Of a stretch of 64,000 nt of DNA, positions 25,603 through 33,589 are shown in pieces. Source of the stretch: Vibrio coralliirubri. GTDB lineage: Bacteria > Pseudomonadota > Gammaproteobacteria > Enterobacterales > Vibrionaceae. The stretch covers positions 1,984,001 through 2,048,000 of the forward strand of contig NZ_AP025471.1 of the NCBI RefSeq assembly GCF_024347375.1, read 5' to 3'. The notes beneath the pieces are model-generated. The model made no database searches. It was not told the origin of the DNA and saw only the letters and a program-made list of their open reading frames with translations. Within the stretch, counting starts at the first letter, position 1. Every line of letters begins with the position of its first letter. The translations under genes were made by a program, and so were the position numbers.

Positions 25603-27603
25603 ATGCTGCAGTTTACCTCTCAGGAAATGGCGGTCATTCGTCAAAATGCCAGCCAAGAGATCATCGAACAAATTATTCATGATAATCAGGTTGTGCTTAC
25701 TTCAGACACTCTCGTTCCACCTGATGCCCGCGCAACATGGAATTTATATTATTTTTGCCCCACGCATGGGGTTCGCTTAAGTTGGGATAGAGACCGACCC
25801 ACTGAACATGTATGCCCTGTTGATGGCGAGGTGCTTACTGGGGAACCTTATGACGGTGCATGGTGGCGTTGGCTTAATGGGCTCAATTCGAAAGCGTGTA
25901 ATGACCTAGGCTTGCTTTGGCACATTACTCAAGACCGCAAATACTTCGAAAAAGTTCGTGAGATCTTATTGGGTTATGCAGAATACTACCCGAATTACGA
26001 AGAACACGGCGGAATTCCATATAACGGTCCAGGAAAAGCAAATGCGCAGACTCTCTGTGAAGCGAATTGCAATATTGATTTTGCCCGAGGCTATGATTTC
26101 GTTAAAGAGCAGTTGAATACCGAAGAGCAATTGTTTATTGAACAGCGCTTGTTACGCGAAGGCGCTGAGTTCCTGATGCAACATCGAGCTGATCAATTGC
26201 ATAACCATGAAATGAAGATTTCTGCGACTATTGGCGTGATAGGCTTGATACTTGGTGAGCGAGAATTCATCGACTTTGCGGTGAGCACCCCTTATGGCTT
26301 GAAGTATCAGTTAGAGCATGGTGTAAAAGGGGAGGGCTTATGGTTTGAAGGTTCTATCCATTATCATTACTACGCTTTACAAGCACTTCTGAATTTCGAA
26401 AAAATGGCATGTAAAACAGAGTACTCACTACAATCGGTGCCAAACTTCCATACCATGTTGGCGTTCCCGCTCAAGCTACTCATCAATACAGGTGACTTTC
26501 CACGTCTGAACGATTGTATTGCCGGTCAAGAGAAGTTAACTCATAGCCACCTGTTCGAATTCGGGTATCGTGAGTTCCGAGACCCTTTATTTGCATCTGC
26601 GTTGCAGAGCATCTATCAAGATAAGCCACGCAACAATATCGACGCGCTGTTGTACGGTGTTGATGCATTACCTGTGGCAGAGCCGCTTATGTGCCAATCT
26701 ATTCGCGCAGAACAATCAGGCGTCACGATCATGCACGATCGAGAGCACGATAACATGCTATTAATTAAGCACTCTCCGTATGGTGGTGAGCATGATCACT
26801 ATGATCGACTAGGGGTGATCATTACTCGAAATGGTAAAGAAATTTTGCCTGACTTGGGAACAACAGGGTACGGTGCTGAACTGCATTACGGGTATTATAA
26901 AAATACGGTGACGCACAACACCTTGGCGGTGAATCAGAAGAATCAACCGCCAGCCAACCCTCAAGTGAATACGTTTGTAAAAGAACAGTCCTACACATGG
27001 TTAGACACACAAACAGATTGGTGTGGTGAGTTACCGACGGTCGATAGCCATACTATTGTTCAGTGGGATTTAGCTGCGTACAAAGACGTTGTGTTTCGCC
27101 GTCAAATTCTGTGGTTAGGGGATGTGGCGATTGAATTCAATACTGCGGAAAACCCTCACCACCAACAACTAGATTTGGTCTGGCATGTCAGAGGACAACA
27201 CAGCGCTTTGACAAAGGCACAAGGTTGCGACAATCCACTAGATGGGCCTTTAGCAAGAATGACGAGCTGCCATGAGATGCCTCTTAAAACGTCCACTAAT
27301 TTACGTTATTCGATTGATGGACAAACCGAATTCAATCAACAGCTAATAACGGACAGTTCAGCGACTCTGTTGTTGGGGTATGCGCCAGACAATCCTGCAA
27401 CCAGTGATTTAGCGTACACGATTTTGCGTAGCCAAGAAGCGGTTCTTAAAGTTGCCACGGTACATAACTTGACGCAAAACGATGAGGTTCGAGTTTCTGA
27501 TATCGAATGGCTATCGGACGTTATCAATTTAAGCTTGGTAAGAAATGGAGTGGCACAATCTATTTCAATTAACCAAGAAACGGGTGTTACTTTATTCGTT
27601 TGA
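25603..27603 (+). CDS. Heparinase II/III-family polysaccharide lyase (PL15-like), cytoplasmic oligouronide lyase
   Basis: 666 residues without a signal peptide. The N-terminal half is an alpha/alpha toroid; it holds a zinc-like Cys/His patch YYFCPTHG and CPVDGEV (about 51-75) and the candidate catalytic residues in QLHNHEMK (about 200) and SIHYHYYAL (about 250). The C-terminal beta-sheet Hep_II_III domain has GGEHDHYDRLG (about 394) and VTHNTLAVN (about 437). This mix of motifs is what I recall of exolytic PL15 lyases acting on alginate or heparin oligomers. The substrate here is not certain; the uxaC and kduD context suggests a glucuronate- or galacturonate-containing uronan. Confidence 0.8.
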   Translation: MLQFTSQEMAVIRQNASQEIIEQIIHDNQVVLTSDTLVPPDARATWNLYYFCPTHGVRLSWDRDRPTEHVCPVDGEVLTGEPYDGAWWRWLNGLNSKACNDLGLLWHITQDRKYFEKVREILLGYAEYYPNYEEHGGIPYNGPGKANAQTLCEANCNIDFARGYDFVKEQLNTEEQLFIEQRLLREGAEFLMQHRADQLHNHEMKISATIGVIGLILGEREFIDFAVSTPYGLKYQLEHGVKGEGLWFEGSIHYHYYALQALLNFEKMACKTEYSLQSVPNFHTMLAFPLKLLINTGDFPRLNDCIAGQEKLTHSHLFEFGYREFRDPLFASALQSIYQDKPRNNIDALLYGVDALPVAEPLMCQSIRAEQSGVTIMHDREHDNMLLIKHSPYGGEHDHYDRLGVIITRNGKEILPDLGTTGYGAELHYGYYKNTVTHNTLAVNQKNQPPANPQVNTFVKEQSYTWLDTQTDWCGELPTVDSHTIVQWDLAAYKDVVFRRQILWLGDVAIEFNTAENPHHQQLDLVWHVRGQHSALTKAQGCDNPLDGPLARMTSCHEMPLKTSTNLRYSIDGQTEFNQQLITDSSATLLLGYAPDNPATSDLAYTILRSQEAVLKVATVHNLTQNDEVRVSDIEWLSDVINLSLVRNGVAQSISINQETGVTLFV

Positions 27604-27661
27604 CTGAATAAAAATGTTAAAGAGTTGTAACTCGCTGAATTTCACGAGTTCACCCCAAAAT

Positions 27662-27699
27662 AAAAATCCCCTCAAGCACCTTTCTTGAGGGGATTTTTT
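27662..27699 (+). terminator. Strong intrinsic terminator after the lyase gene
   Basis: A 15-bp stem (27662-27676 with 27684-27698) with a 7-nt loop; CCCCTCAAG pairs with CTTGAGGGG and the A and T runs continue the stem. It works in both directions. Confidence 0.92.
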
Positions 27700-27718
27700 A
27701 TCAGTCGTTGATTAACTT

Positions 27719-27760
27719 GTTAGCCGTTAGCCGTTAGCCGTTAGCCGTTAGCCGTTAGCC
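27719..27760. repeat. Heptamer tandem repeat, 6 x GTTAGCC
   Basis: Six perfect head-to-tail copies of GTTAGCC without interruption. The second array at 33553-33587 has the variant unit ATTAGCC. Neither array is coding. Confidence 0.95.
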
Positions 27761-27828
27761 ATCTACTCTTCATCTTTGGTTAGGTTCCTAAGACGGTACC
27801 CTTGGTTTTTACAATTTGGCCAAAGTAA

Positions 27829-27856
27829 AAAAGAGGAGCATTGAGGCTCCTCTTTT
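27829..27856. terminator. Bidirectional terminator before the DUF1254 gene end
   Basis: An 11-bp stem, AAAAGAGGAGC with GCTCCTCTTTT, and a 6-nt loop. It ends the leftward DUF1254 transcript and also blocks readthrough from the left. Confidence 0.88.
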
Positions 27857-27902
27857 ATCGTAGGTCGTAAAGGACTTAATCGGTATTACATAGACTTAAC
27901 AG

Positions 27903-29414
27903 CTAGTCCACCCGCTTAAAGTTAGGCAGTAAGGTTTCTGGCTGCTGCGCTACAAATGCTTTACTTGGTGAGTATGCGCGGAAGTAAACAAACCAGTTTT
28001 CGTCTTCTCGAGTTTGCACCCAGTTAGCCTCATTAACGCCCGCTGGCTTAGTTGGTGAAAAGTGGAAGGTGTAATTGCCTTGTACATCTTTAACTGTCCC
28101 TTCAATGTTAGAACCCACGTCGGCACGCTCAATATCGTTGTCGATGATGGCGCGGTTCTCTACGTTGTAGACTGTAATTGTCCAGAACAAATCGGCGAAA
28201 TTTACATCTCCATCTAGCGTCAAAGTATAGTGGTTACTGCCATTTAGCCCTTTGCCATTGTCGTCACGGTAGTTGTCTAGGTAGATCTGACCCCAGCCGC
28301 CATTTTCAAAACCGTGCATTGCTACGTCGTTAGTTACAGCTTCATAGAACCAAGCTGCACGTCCATCGAGATCCATACCGTAGTAACGATCTTGGTTTGG
28401 TGTTGAAGCCGTCGCGACTTCCCAAAAGTTGCCTTCTTTACCGTAAGCTGCGTGTGGCAAGCGTTCTGTTTTGTTGAAGTCGATATTCTTAACCATAGCT
28501 TCCCCCATCACCACAGCTTGCTCTAAGATTTCACGCTGCTGACCTGATGGTTCAAACGTCTTACCTTTCTCGATACCCAGTGGGCGTAGCATGTCGTGCA
28601 TCATGCGATCACGCTCTGCTACTGGTTCAGCTTGAATGGCTTCATTCAACGTATTCCAAAATGCCATGCCTCTTGGGTGTTTGGCATCTTCACCACGCTC
28701 AGGGAAGTTTACGCCGTTATCACTCAGTGGCTTGCCGTTAAGGTCGGTAATTTTCAGGGCCTCTAAGTCTTTCATACGTTGCTGGTCTGAATCTGCCATT
28801 AAGCGAACGCCGAAGAAAACATAGTTGGTGTCTGACTCAAAAACCTTAGCGCCTTTTGGCAGGTTGCTCGGTGTTTCAGACCCTTTGGCTTTTACCACGT
28901 AGATGCCCGGCTCAGTCATCTGAGAAATACCGATTTGCCACATAGTGTGTACTGCGCCGCGCAGTTCATTTGTGGGGATTTCTATAATAACGGGCTCTTT
29001 TTCTACGTTAAACCAAGTAATCGCGTAAGGCGTAGAGGTGTTGTAAGTTAAGCCTCCTAGCTTAGATTCATGAGACTCAACATAAGTAATTTGACCATCC
29101 TCTGCACCCATGTCGGCATAGGCTTGTTTCCATGCGTAGTTTGACACCAAAGGCACGGACCAAATGTAAGCTTGTGACGCGCGTTGATAGTCCATCAGTT
29201 CGAACAGTTTTGCTGAGCTTTCTTGTGTTGGAATACCATGAAGAAAGTCGGTTTCGAAAGTGAAGTCTCCCGCACGTGTTTGAAGGGTTTCTGTTGGGTT
29301 ATCGTTTCCAGCAATCGCCGTTGCTGAAAACAAGGCTGTTACAGAAACGAGCATCGCTGTTGATCGCAGTGGATGTGTGAAAGTACCGGTAAGGGCTTTA
29401 GATATCATGTTCAT
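27903..29414 (-). CDS. Secreted DUF1254/DUF1214 domain protein (paralogue 1)
   Basis: 503 residues with a long N-terminal signal segment (hydrophobic core about 20-35, cleavage after AIA). The DUF1254 part has YQRASQAYIWSVPLVSNYAW and NTSTPYAITWFNVEKEPVII; the DUF1214 part has GWGQIYLDNYRDDNGKGLNG, YTLTLDGDVNFADLFWTITV and a C-terminal NWFVYFRAYSP. Such proteins are widespread, periplasmic and without a firm function. ATG at 29414 has GAGGAC 7 nt upstream. It follows the beta-barrel gene after 67 bp in one leftward unit, and is convergent with the lyase gene. Confidence 0.85.
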   Translation of the reverse strand: MNMISKALTGTFTHPLRSTAMLVSVTALFSATAIAGNDNPTETLQTRAGDFTFETDFLHGIPTQESSAKLFELMDYQRASQAYIWSVPLVSNYAWKQAYADMGAEDGQITYVESHESKLGGLTYNTSTPYAITWFNVEKEPVIIEIPTNELRGAVHTMWQIGISQMTEPGIYVVKAKGSETPSNLPKGAKVFESDTNYVFFGVRLMADSDQQRMKDLEALKITDLNGKPLSDNGVNFPERGEDAKHPRGMAFWNTLNEAIQAEPVAERDRMMHDMLRPLGIEKGKTFEPSGQQREILEQAVVMGEAMVKNIDFNKTERLPHAAYGKEGNFWEVATASTPNQDRYYGMDLDGRAAWFYEAVTNDVAMHGFENGGWGQIYLDNYRDDNGKGLNGSNHYTLTLDGDVNFADLFWTITVYNVENRAIIDNDIERADVGSNIEGTVKDVQGNYTFHFSPTKPAGVNEANWVQTREDENWFVYFRAYSPSKAFVAQQPETLLPNFKRVD

Positions 29415-29481
29415 AATGTGTCCTCAAAACTTAAACTTATTCGTTCAAGCGAAACCGGCTCGTTAAAGCCGAAATCACTAC

Positions 29482-30270
29482 TTAAAATTGGTAGTTAAAT
29501 TCGATGCGGTGATCACCGTCTTCGATACTGGTGTTTTCTGTCCAGTTTGCGAAATAACGAACGTTGGCTCTTGGATTGATTTGATAGCTCGCTGCAAATT
29601 CATGTGCGAGTACTGAATCATTGCCCTCAAAGCCAAAATCTTTGAACGTTGATGACCCTGACATTGTGCCTAAATACATAGGGTTGTAGTTCAACCAAAC
29701 CTTGTCGGTAAGTTGCATTTTTGCGTACATACCCGCCACGTAGAAAGTACCGTGCATGTTGTAGCGGTCGCGAAGCTGATCGGCGTCGAGATCGCCTCCA
29801 GTGCCTTCAACCAACTCTTCACCAGCAGCAACACCGACACCTGCAAGCGGATAGAAATTAAACATGCCCATTTTTGGTAATGCCTGAATAAAGCTATAAG
29901 ACGCGCTACCTTGGTTGCTATCGAAATCCCAAGACATATCAACTTGAGTACCTCGACCATTGGTTAGGTCGACCCCAAAGTTTCTAAAGCGGATTGAGTC
30001 AATACTGTCGTCGGCACCTCGGTTGTTCCAACCAACAGCTTCACCAGCGATGCCTTTGATTTCGAACACATTCATGCCCATGGTCGTGTCGCTGCCTGTG
30101 TCGTAGGTTTGTCCTACTTTGAGGTTTAAGCCATTATCTGTGTAGCCGAAGCCAGCTTGTGTGTAGACCGCCAATGGGTCTGACATGTCTTGAACTTCTG
30201 TTTCTTCAGCGATAACACCGCTGGCCAACAAAAGAGGAGTTAGGGAAAGGATAGAACGTTGTAATAACAT
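29482..30270 (-). CDS. Outer-membrane beta-barrel protein
   Basis: 262 residues. A Sec signal peptide (about residues 1-21, ending GVIA) is followed by alternating beta strands: YTQAGFGYTDNGLNLKVGQ, TQVDMSWDFDSNQGSASYSF, ANVRYFANWT. The C-terminus HRIEFNYQF ends in Phe, the usual BAM recognition signature. It is short for a porin and would form a barrel of about 12 strands. It is not a clear KdgM. Co-transcribed with the DUF1254 protein, it could form a passage for the ligand of that protein. Divergent from a LysR gene. Confidence 0.75.
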   Translation of the reverse strand: MLLQRSILSLTPLLLASGVIAEETEVQDMSDPLAVYTQAGFGYTDNGLNLKVGQTYDTGSDTTMGMNVFEIKGIAGEAVGWNNRGADDSIDSIRFRNFGVDLTNGRGTQVDMSWDFDSNQGSASYSFIQALPKMGMFNFYPLAGVGVAAGEELVEGTGGDLDADQLRDRYNMHGTFYVAGMYAKMQLTDKVWLNYNPMYLGTMSGSSTFKDFGFEGNDSVLAHEFAASYQINPRANVRYFANWTENTSIEDGDHRIEFNYQF

Positions 30271-30399
30271 AGCTGCCTCATAGAGTTATCTCACTACATC
30301 CGTGTACATCGTGAAGGTGGGACAACTATACAAAGTGGACTTTGTTAAGTTAATTCATATAAACTTAACCATTCGTTAAGCAATGCTTTATGGTTAGCT

Positions 30400-31326
30400 A
30401 TGAAACTGAACAACGTCGACCTGAATTTATTGAAAGTGTTTGTGGTGGTATATCAAGAGAAGAGCTTGCGAAAAGCCGCTGAGAAGCTGTTTGTTTCGAC
30501 ACCTGCCGTTAGCCAAAGCATCAAGAAGCTTAAGGAGTCTCTAGGTGAAGAATTGTTTGTGTTGTCCCATAAGCAGTTTTTGCCAACCCCTTATTCAGAC
30601 GACCTGTATCGACGAGTTTTTCCTTTATTGGACGGGCTATTCACGGCGATAGAAGAAGGAAAGCAGTTTAATCCTGCGGATTTAAGCGAAGATTTCAAGA
30701 TAGAGGCAAACCCTCATATCCTGCCTTGGTTGACGCCCGCTCTTTTTCATCAGCTATCAATAGAAAGTCCATTTTCAAGGCTGATCAGTCATACGAGTTC
30801 CCAAAATTCTTTAGAAAGGCTCAAAAGTGACGAGATTGATTTTGTCATTCACTTTGAAGCTGAGAATTTGCCTGCTGAGATCATTGCTGTACCGCTCGTG
30901 AACTTAAAGTTTGTATTGGCAGTGAGAGAAGATCATCCTTTCAAGGCGTCCATCGCAACGATTGATGATTTGTTGTCGTTTCCATTTGCTCACGTTGACC
31001 TTGCTTATTTCGACCAAAACAAACATTCACGGTTGGAAGAGGAAGTCTTGAGCCAAGGTAAGACAATTAATATGGCGTTGCGAACGACTTCTATTGTTGG
31101 GTTAATTGAAACGATCAAGCACTCCAATATTATCGCTCCTTGTATGCCTCCGGTGATTGAACAACATAAAGGCATATTGCGCTCAATCGCGATTGAGGGG
31201 TTGGAAGAGGGCCCCGAGGAGATGGAGGTGTTCGCCTATCTTCATAAGAAAAACCAGCACTCAGCCAAATACAAATGGCTGCTGGATTTGATTGAAACGG
31301 CGATGGCAGAGGCTAATCACCAGTAA
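30400..31326 (+). CDS. LysR-family transcriptional regulator (A)
   Basis: 308 residues. The N-terminal helix-turn-helix has VDLNLLKVFVVVYQEKSLRK and LFVSTPAVSQSIKKLKESLG; the rest is a LysR substrate-binding domain. It is divergent from the beta-barrel gene, 130 bp away, and probably controls it. The effector is unknown. Its arrangement mirrors the second LysR gene of the module. Confidence 0.9.
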   Translation: MKLNNVDLNLLKVFVVVYQEKSLRKAAEKLFVSTPAVSQSIKKLKESLGEELFVLSHKQFLPTPYSDDLYRRVFPLLDGLFTAIEEGKQFNPADLSEDFKIEANPHILPWLTPALFHQLSIESPFSRLISHTSSQNSLERLKSDEIDFVIHFEAENLPAEIIAVPLVNLKFVLAVREDHPFKASIATIDDLLSFPFAHVDLAYFDQNKHSRLEEEVLSQGKTINMALRTTSIVGLIETIKHSNIIAPCMPPVIEQHKGILRSIAIEGLEEGPEEMEVFAYLHKKNQHSAKYKWLLDLIETAMAEANHQ

Positions 31327-31364
31327 GAGCTAGCTTTGTTTTTCAACTTTTAGAGATGCGGTAA

Positions 31365-32282
31365 CTAACCTCTGAATACCTCTTCGATACACGATTCCAA
31401 CCAGCGCATTTTCGGTTGATTGCGATGTTTACGCCCGATAGTCATGCCAATATCGCCATTTGGCATATTGGGCATATGAGGAAACTGCACAAAGGAAAAC
31501 TCATCTGAAAGCGAATTAGCCAGTAGTTTTGAGCATGGGAATAATACGTCGCTCTGTTTTACTATAGACAATAAGCTGTGTAAGTAAGTCGAACGTATTT
31601 TGACCTCAGTCTTGATGCCGACATCGGCTAACACGTTTGGTGCTAACGCAATATTGTCGTTCCAATCACTGACGACCAAGCTCGCTAATTGCAAAGGTTC
31701 TTGCTGGTCACTTTTCAATAATGTGTTGGCAAGTGGGTGGCCTGTGCGGCAAACCAATACAAAATCATCACTTGCGATACGTTTTTGGTATACCTGTTTA
31801 GATAGTTCTAATGGGTAATAATTGACCCCTAAATCAACCTCGCCAGAGGTGATTAAATCCAACGTATGGGCACCCCAATCCACAATGTTCACTTTCACCT
31901 TCGGCGCCTGTGTTAACAATATTTGAGTTAGCTTTGCGGAGATGCTGTTGGCAATAAATCCGTTAATCGCGATGTTCACAGTGCCATCAAACTGAGCAAC
32001 GTCAAATTCGGATTCAGGTTCAAGCACTTGTTCTAACTGCGATAACACGGGTAATAAAGTCTGCTTGATTTCAAGCAACTTGGCGGTCGGTTCTAGGCCA
32101 TGTTGTGAGCGTATAAACAACTCATCGTCAAAGTACTCACGTAGCTTTTGTAGTGAACGGCTGATAGAGGGTTGGCTTGTAAACAACAGATCTGAAGCCT
32201 TGCGTGTATTCTTTACCTCAACCAACACCTTTAATACTTTAAGTAAATTGAGGTCTAGTTGTTTAAAGCGGTTACTCATCAT
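31365..32282 (-). CDS. LysR-family transcriptional regulator (B)
   Basis: 305 residues. Typical start QLDLNLLKVLKVLVEVKNTR then LLFTSQPSISRSLQKLREYF; the effector domain includes GEVDLGVNYYPLELSKQVYQ. It is divergent from the second DUF1254-type gene, 128 bp away, and convergent with LysR A across 38 bp. Probably the dedicated regulator of that gene. Confidence 0.9.
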   Translation of the reverse strand: MMSNRFKQLDLNLLKVLKVLVEVKNTRKASDLLFTSQPSISRSLQKLREYFDDELFIRSQHGLEPTAKLLEIKQTLLPVLSQLEQVLEPESEFDVAQFDGTVNIAINGFIANSISAKLTQILLTQAPKVKVNIVDWGAHTLDLITSGEVDLGVNYYPLELSKQVYQKRIASDDFVLVCRTGHPLANTLLKSDQQEPLQLASLVVSDWNDNIALAPNVLADVGIKTEVKIRSTYLHSLLSIVKQSDVLFPCSKLLANSLSDEFSFVQFPHMPNMPNGDIGMTIGRKHRNQPKMRWLESCIEEVFRG

Positions 32283-32410
32283 CGCGAGACTCCATCATCG
32301 AAACTGTTTAGATATACCCAAATTGTATATCTTGATTTCATATAATCAATTGGAGTATATCACGGAGCGTCTACATACTGAGTTCATCGAAACAAACATG
32401 AGAAACCATT

Positions 32411-33463
32411 ATGAAGAAAACGACGTTAGTGACGCTATTGGCGTTAACTGCATTTGGCGTAACGGCCGCAGACAATAACAACTCAGCGGTTTATGACCAC
32501 GCGGCTATCGGTGGTGTTAATTGGGATAACTATCCTGAAGCGGAGTCTGACTGGAACTTCCTTGGCCTGCAAAACAAAGTGGGTGTTAACCATTGGCTGC
32601 ACGCTGACCCAGTATCCAAAGACGCGCAAACGGTGATTCGCTCAAATCGTGATGTCGTTTATTCAACTATGGTTGTGGATGTATCAGAAGGCGCAACATT
32701 CCATGTGCCAGACGAAGACAATGATTACTTCCAGATTATTCATATCATGGACGAAAATCATCTTGTGCATAAAGTGGTTCGCCGAGGTGAAACACTTCAC
32801 CTAACGGCAGATGATTTGACGACCGGAACTCATGTTCATGTGCTAGCAAGAACGCGTATAGCAGATTCTATTGAAGACACTAAGCGCCGCCAGAGTTTAC
32901 TTTCTATTAAAGCGAACTCTAACAAGCCTTATCAAGGTAAAGGATATAACCCAAGTGACGTTGAAAACTACCGACTGAAACTTATTAATAACGTGATGCA
33001 ACACGGCGCGCCTATTGAAGGTTTAAAGGGATTTGGTGCGACTTTGGATGACGTAGAAGACCATCACTTCAAGTACGTGACGGCATTTGGTTATGCTGGG
33101 TTACCTGCAGACACTGCGCAGTATCTAGAGCGTGTTCCTGGCCAAGGTAAAACAACGTGCCAAGAGTGGACGATTCCAACGCCAAATCTGGACGTTGAGG
33201 GGCGCGGTGGTTACTACTCTCTAACCACTTATGGAGCGGATGGTTGGATCGACTCTGAGCACTTCTATGCTTCTGGCGAATCCATGCGTGATAACGGTGA
33301 TGGCACAGTGTCTGTCACATTCAATTGTGGTACCGGTACAGCTTATGATTTTGAAGTGTCTGAAGGTTGGGCTGGTGTATTACGTTTGTACGAGCCAGTC
33401 GATGTGAATGAAACTTTGGAATACATGGAGACGCTGCGTCAGATTGAGATTAAAGAGCTTTAA
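32411..33463 (+). CDS. Secreted DUF1254/DUF1214-type protein (paralogue 2)
   Basis: 350 residues with the signal peptide MKKTTLVTLLALTAFGVTAA. DUF1254-like features are the VIRSNRDVVYSTMVVDVSEG block, DNDYFQIIHIMDENHLV and a later GRGGYYSLTTYGADGWIDSE with a VTFNCGTGTAYDFEV end. It is shorter than paralogue 1 and less typical, so a divergent copy. Function is unknown. It faces LysR B and ends at a terminator shared with luxN. Confidence 0.75.
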   Translation: MKKTTLVTLLALTAFGVTAADNNNSAVYDHAAIGGVNWDNYPEAESDWNFLGLQNKVGVNHWLHADPVSKDAQTVIRSNRDVVYSTMVVDVSEGATFHVPDEDNDYFQIIHIMDENHLVHKVVRRGETLHLTADDLTTGTHVHVLARTRIADSIEDTKRRQSLLSIKANSNKPYQGKGYNPSDVENYRLKLINNVMQHGAPIEGLKGFGATLDDVEDHHFKYVTAFGYAGLPADTAQYLERVPGQGKTTCQEWTIPTPNLDVEGRGGYYSLTTYGADGWIDSEHFYASGESMRDNGDGTVSVTFNCGTGTAYDFEVSEGWAGVLRLYEPVDVNETLEYMETLRQIEIKEL

Positions 33464-33495
33464 TATCTTTTCTAATGGCTGAAATGTTCCCAAAT

Positions 33496-33533
33496 AAAAA
33501 TCCCCTCAAGAACCTTTCTTGAGGGGATTTTTT
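33496..33533. terminator. Bidirectional terminator between DUF1254 paralogue 2 and luxN
   Basis: Same 15-bp hairpin as at 27662, with loop AACCTTT. It serves the rightward secreted-protein gene and the leftward luxN gene. Confidence 0.9.
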
Positions 33534-33552
33534 ATCAGTCGTTGATTAACTT

Positions 33553-33587
33553 GTTAGCCATTAGCCATTAGCCATTAGCCATTAGCC
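33553..33587. repeat. Heptamer tandem repeat, GTTAGCC + 4 x ATTAGCC
   Basis: Five head-to-tail 7-bp units directly after the luxN stop codon. Four carry A in the first position, where the left array carries G in all six. Confidence 0.95.
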
Positions 33588-33589
33588 AT

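Larger units (their letters stand above)
27653..27779. repeat. Direct repeat copy A (terminator + heptamer array + luxN 3' tail)
   Basis: This segment is almost identical to 33488-33606: the same terminator hairpin (one base differs in the loop), the same 20-bp spacer after it, a heptamer array, then ATCTACTCTTCATCTT. In copy B the last part is the genuine 3' end of luxN; here it is a short fragment ending in TKDEE-stop on the minus strand, with no gene attached. Confidence 0.85.
27604..27902. other. Intergenic block with terminators, repeat copy and heptamer array
   Basis: The 300 bp after the lyase gene hold a strong terminator, six copies of a heptamer, a remnant of a luxN 3' end near 27763-27779, and a second bidirectional terminator in front of the convergent DUF1254 gene. 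No gene is present. Confidence 0.7.

Noticed and set aside
25603..27603. Assignment of the lyase as an alginate-specific enzyme
   Set aside because: The neighbours uxaC, kduD and an isomerase do not fit alginate catabolism well; only the heparinase II/III-type family is claimed.
27719..33587. Heptamer arrays considered as CRISPR
   Set aside because: Units are 7 bp and contiguous with no spacers, and there are no cas genes.
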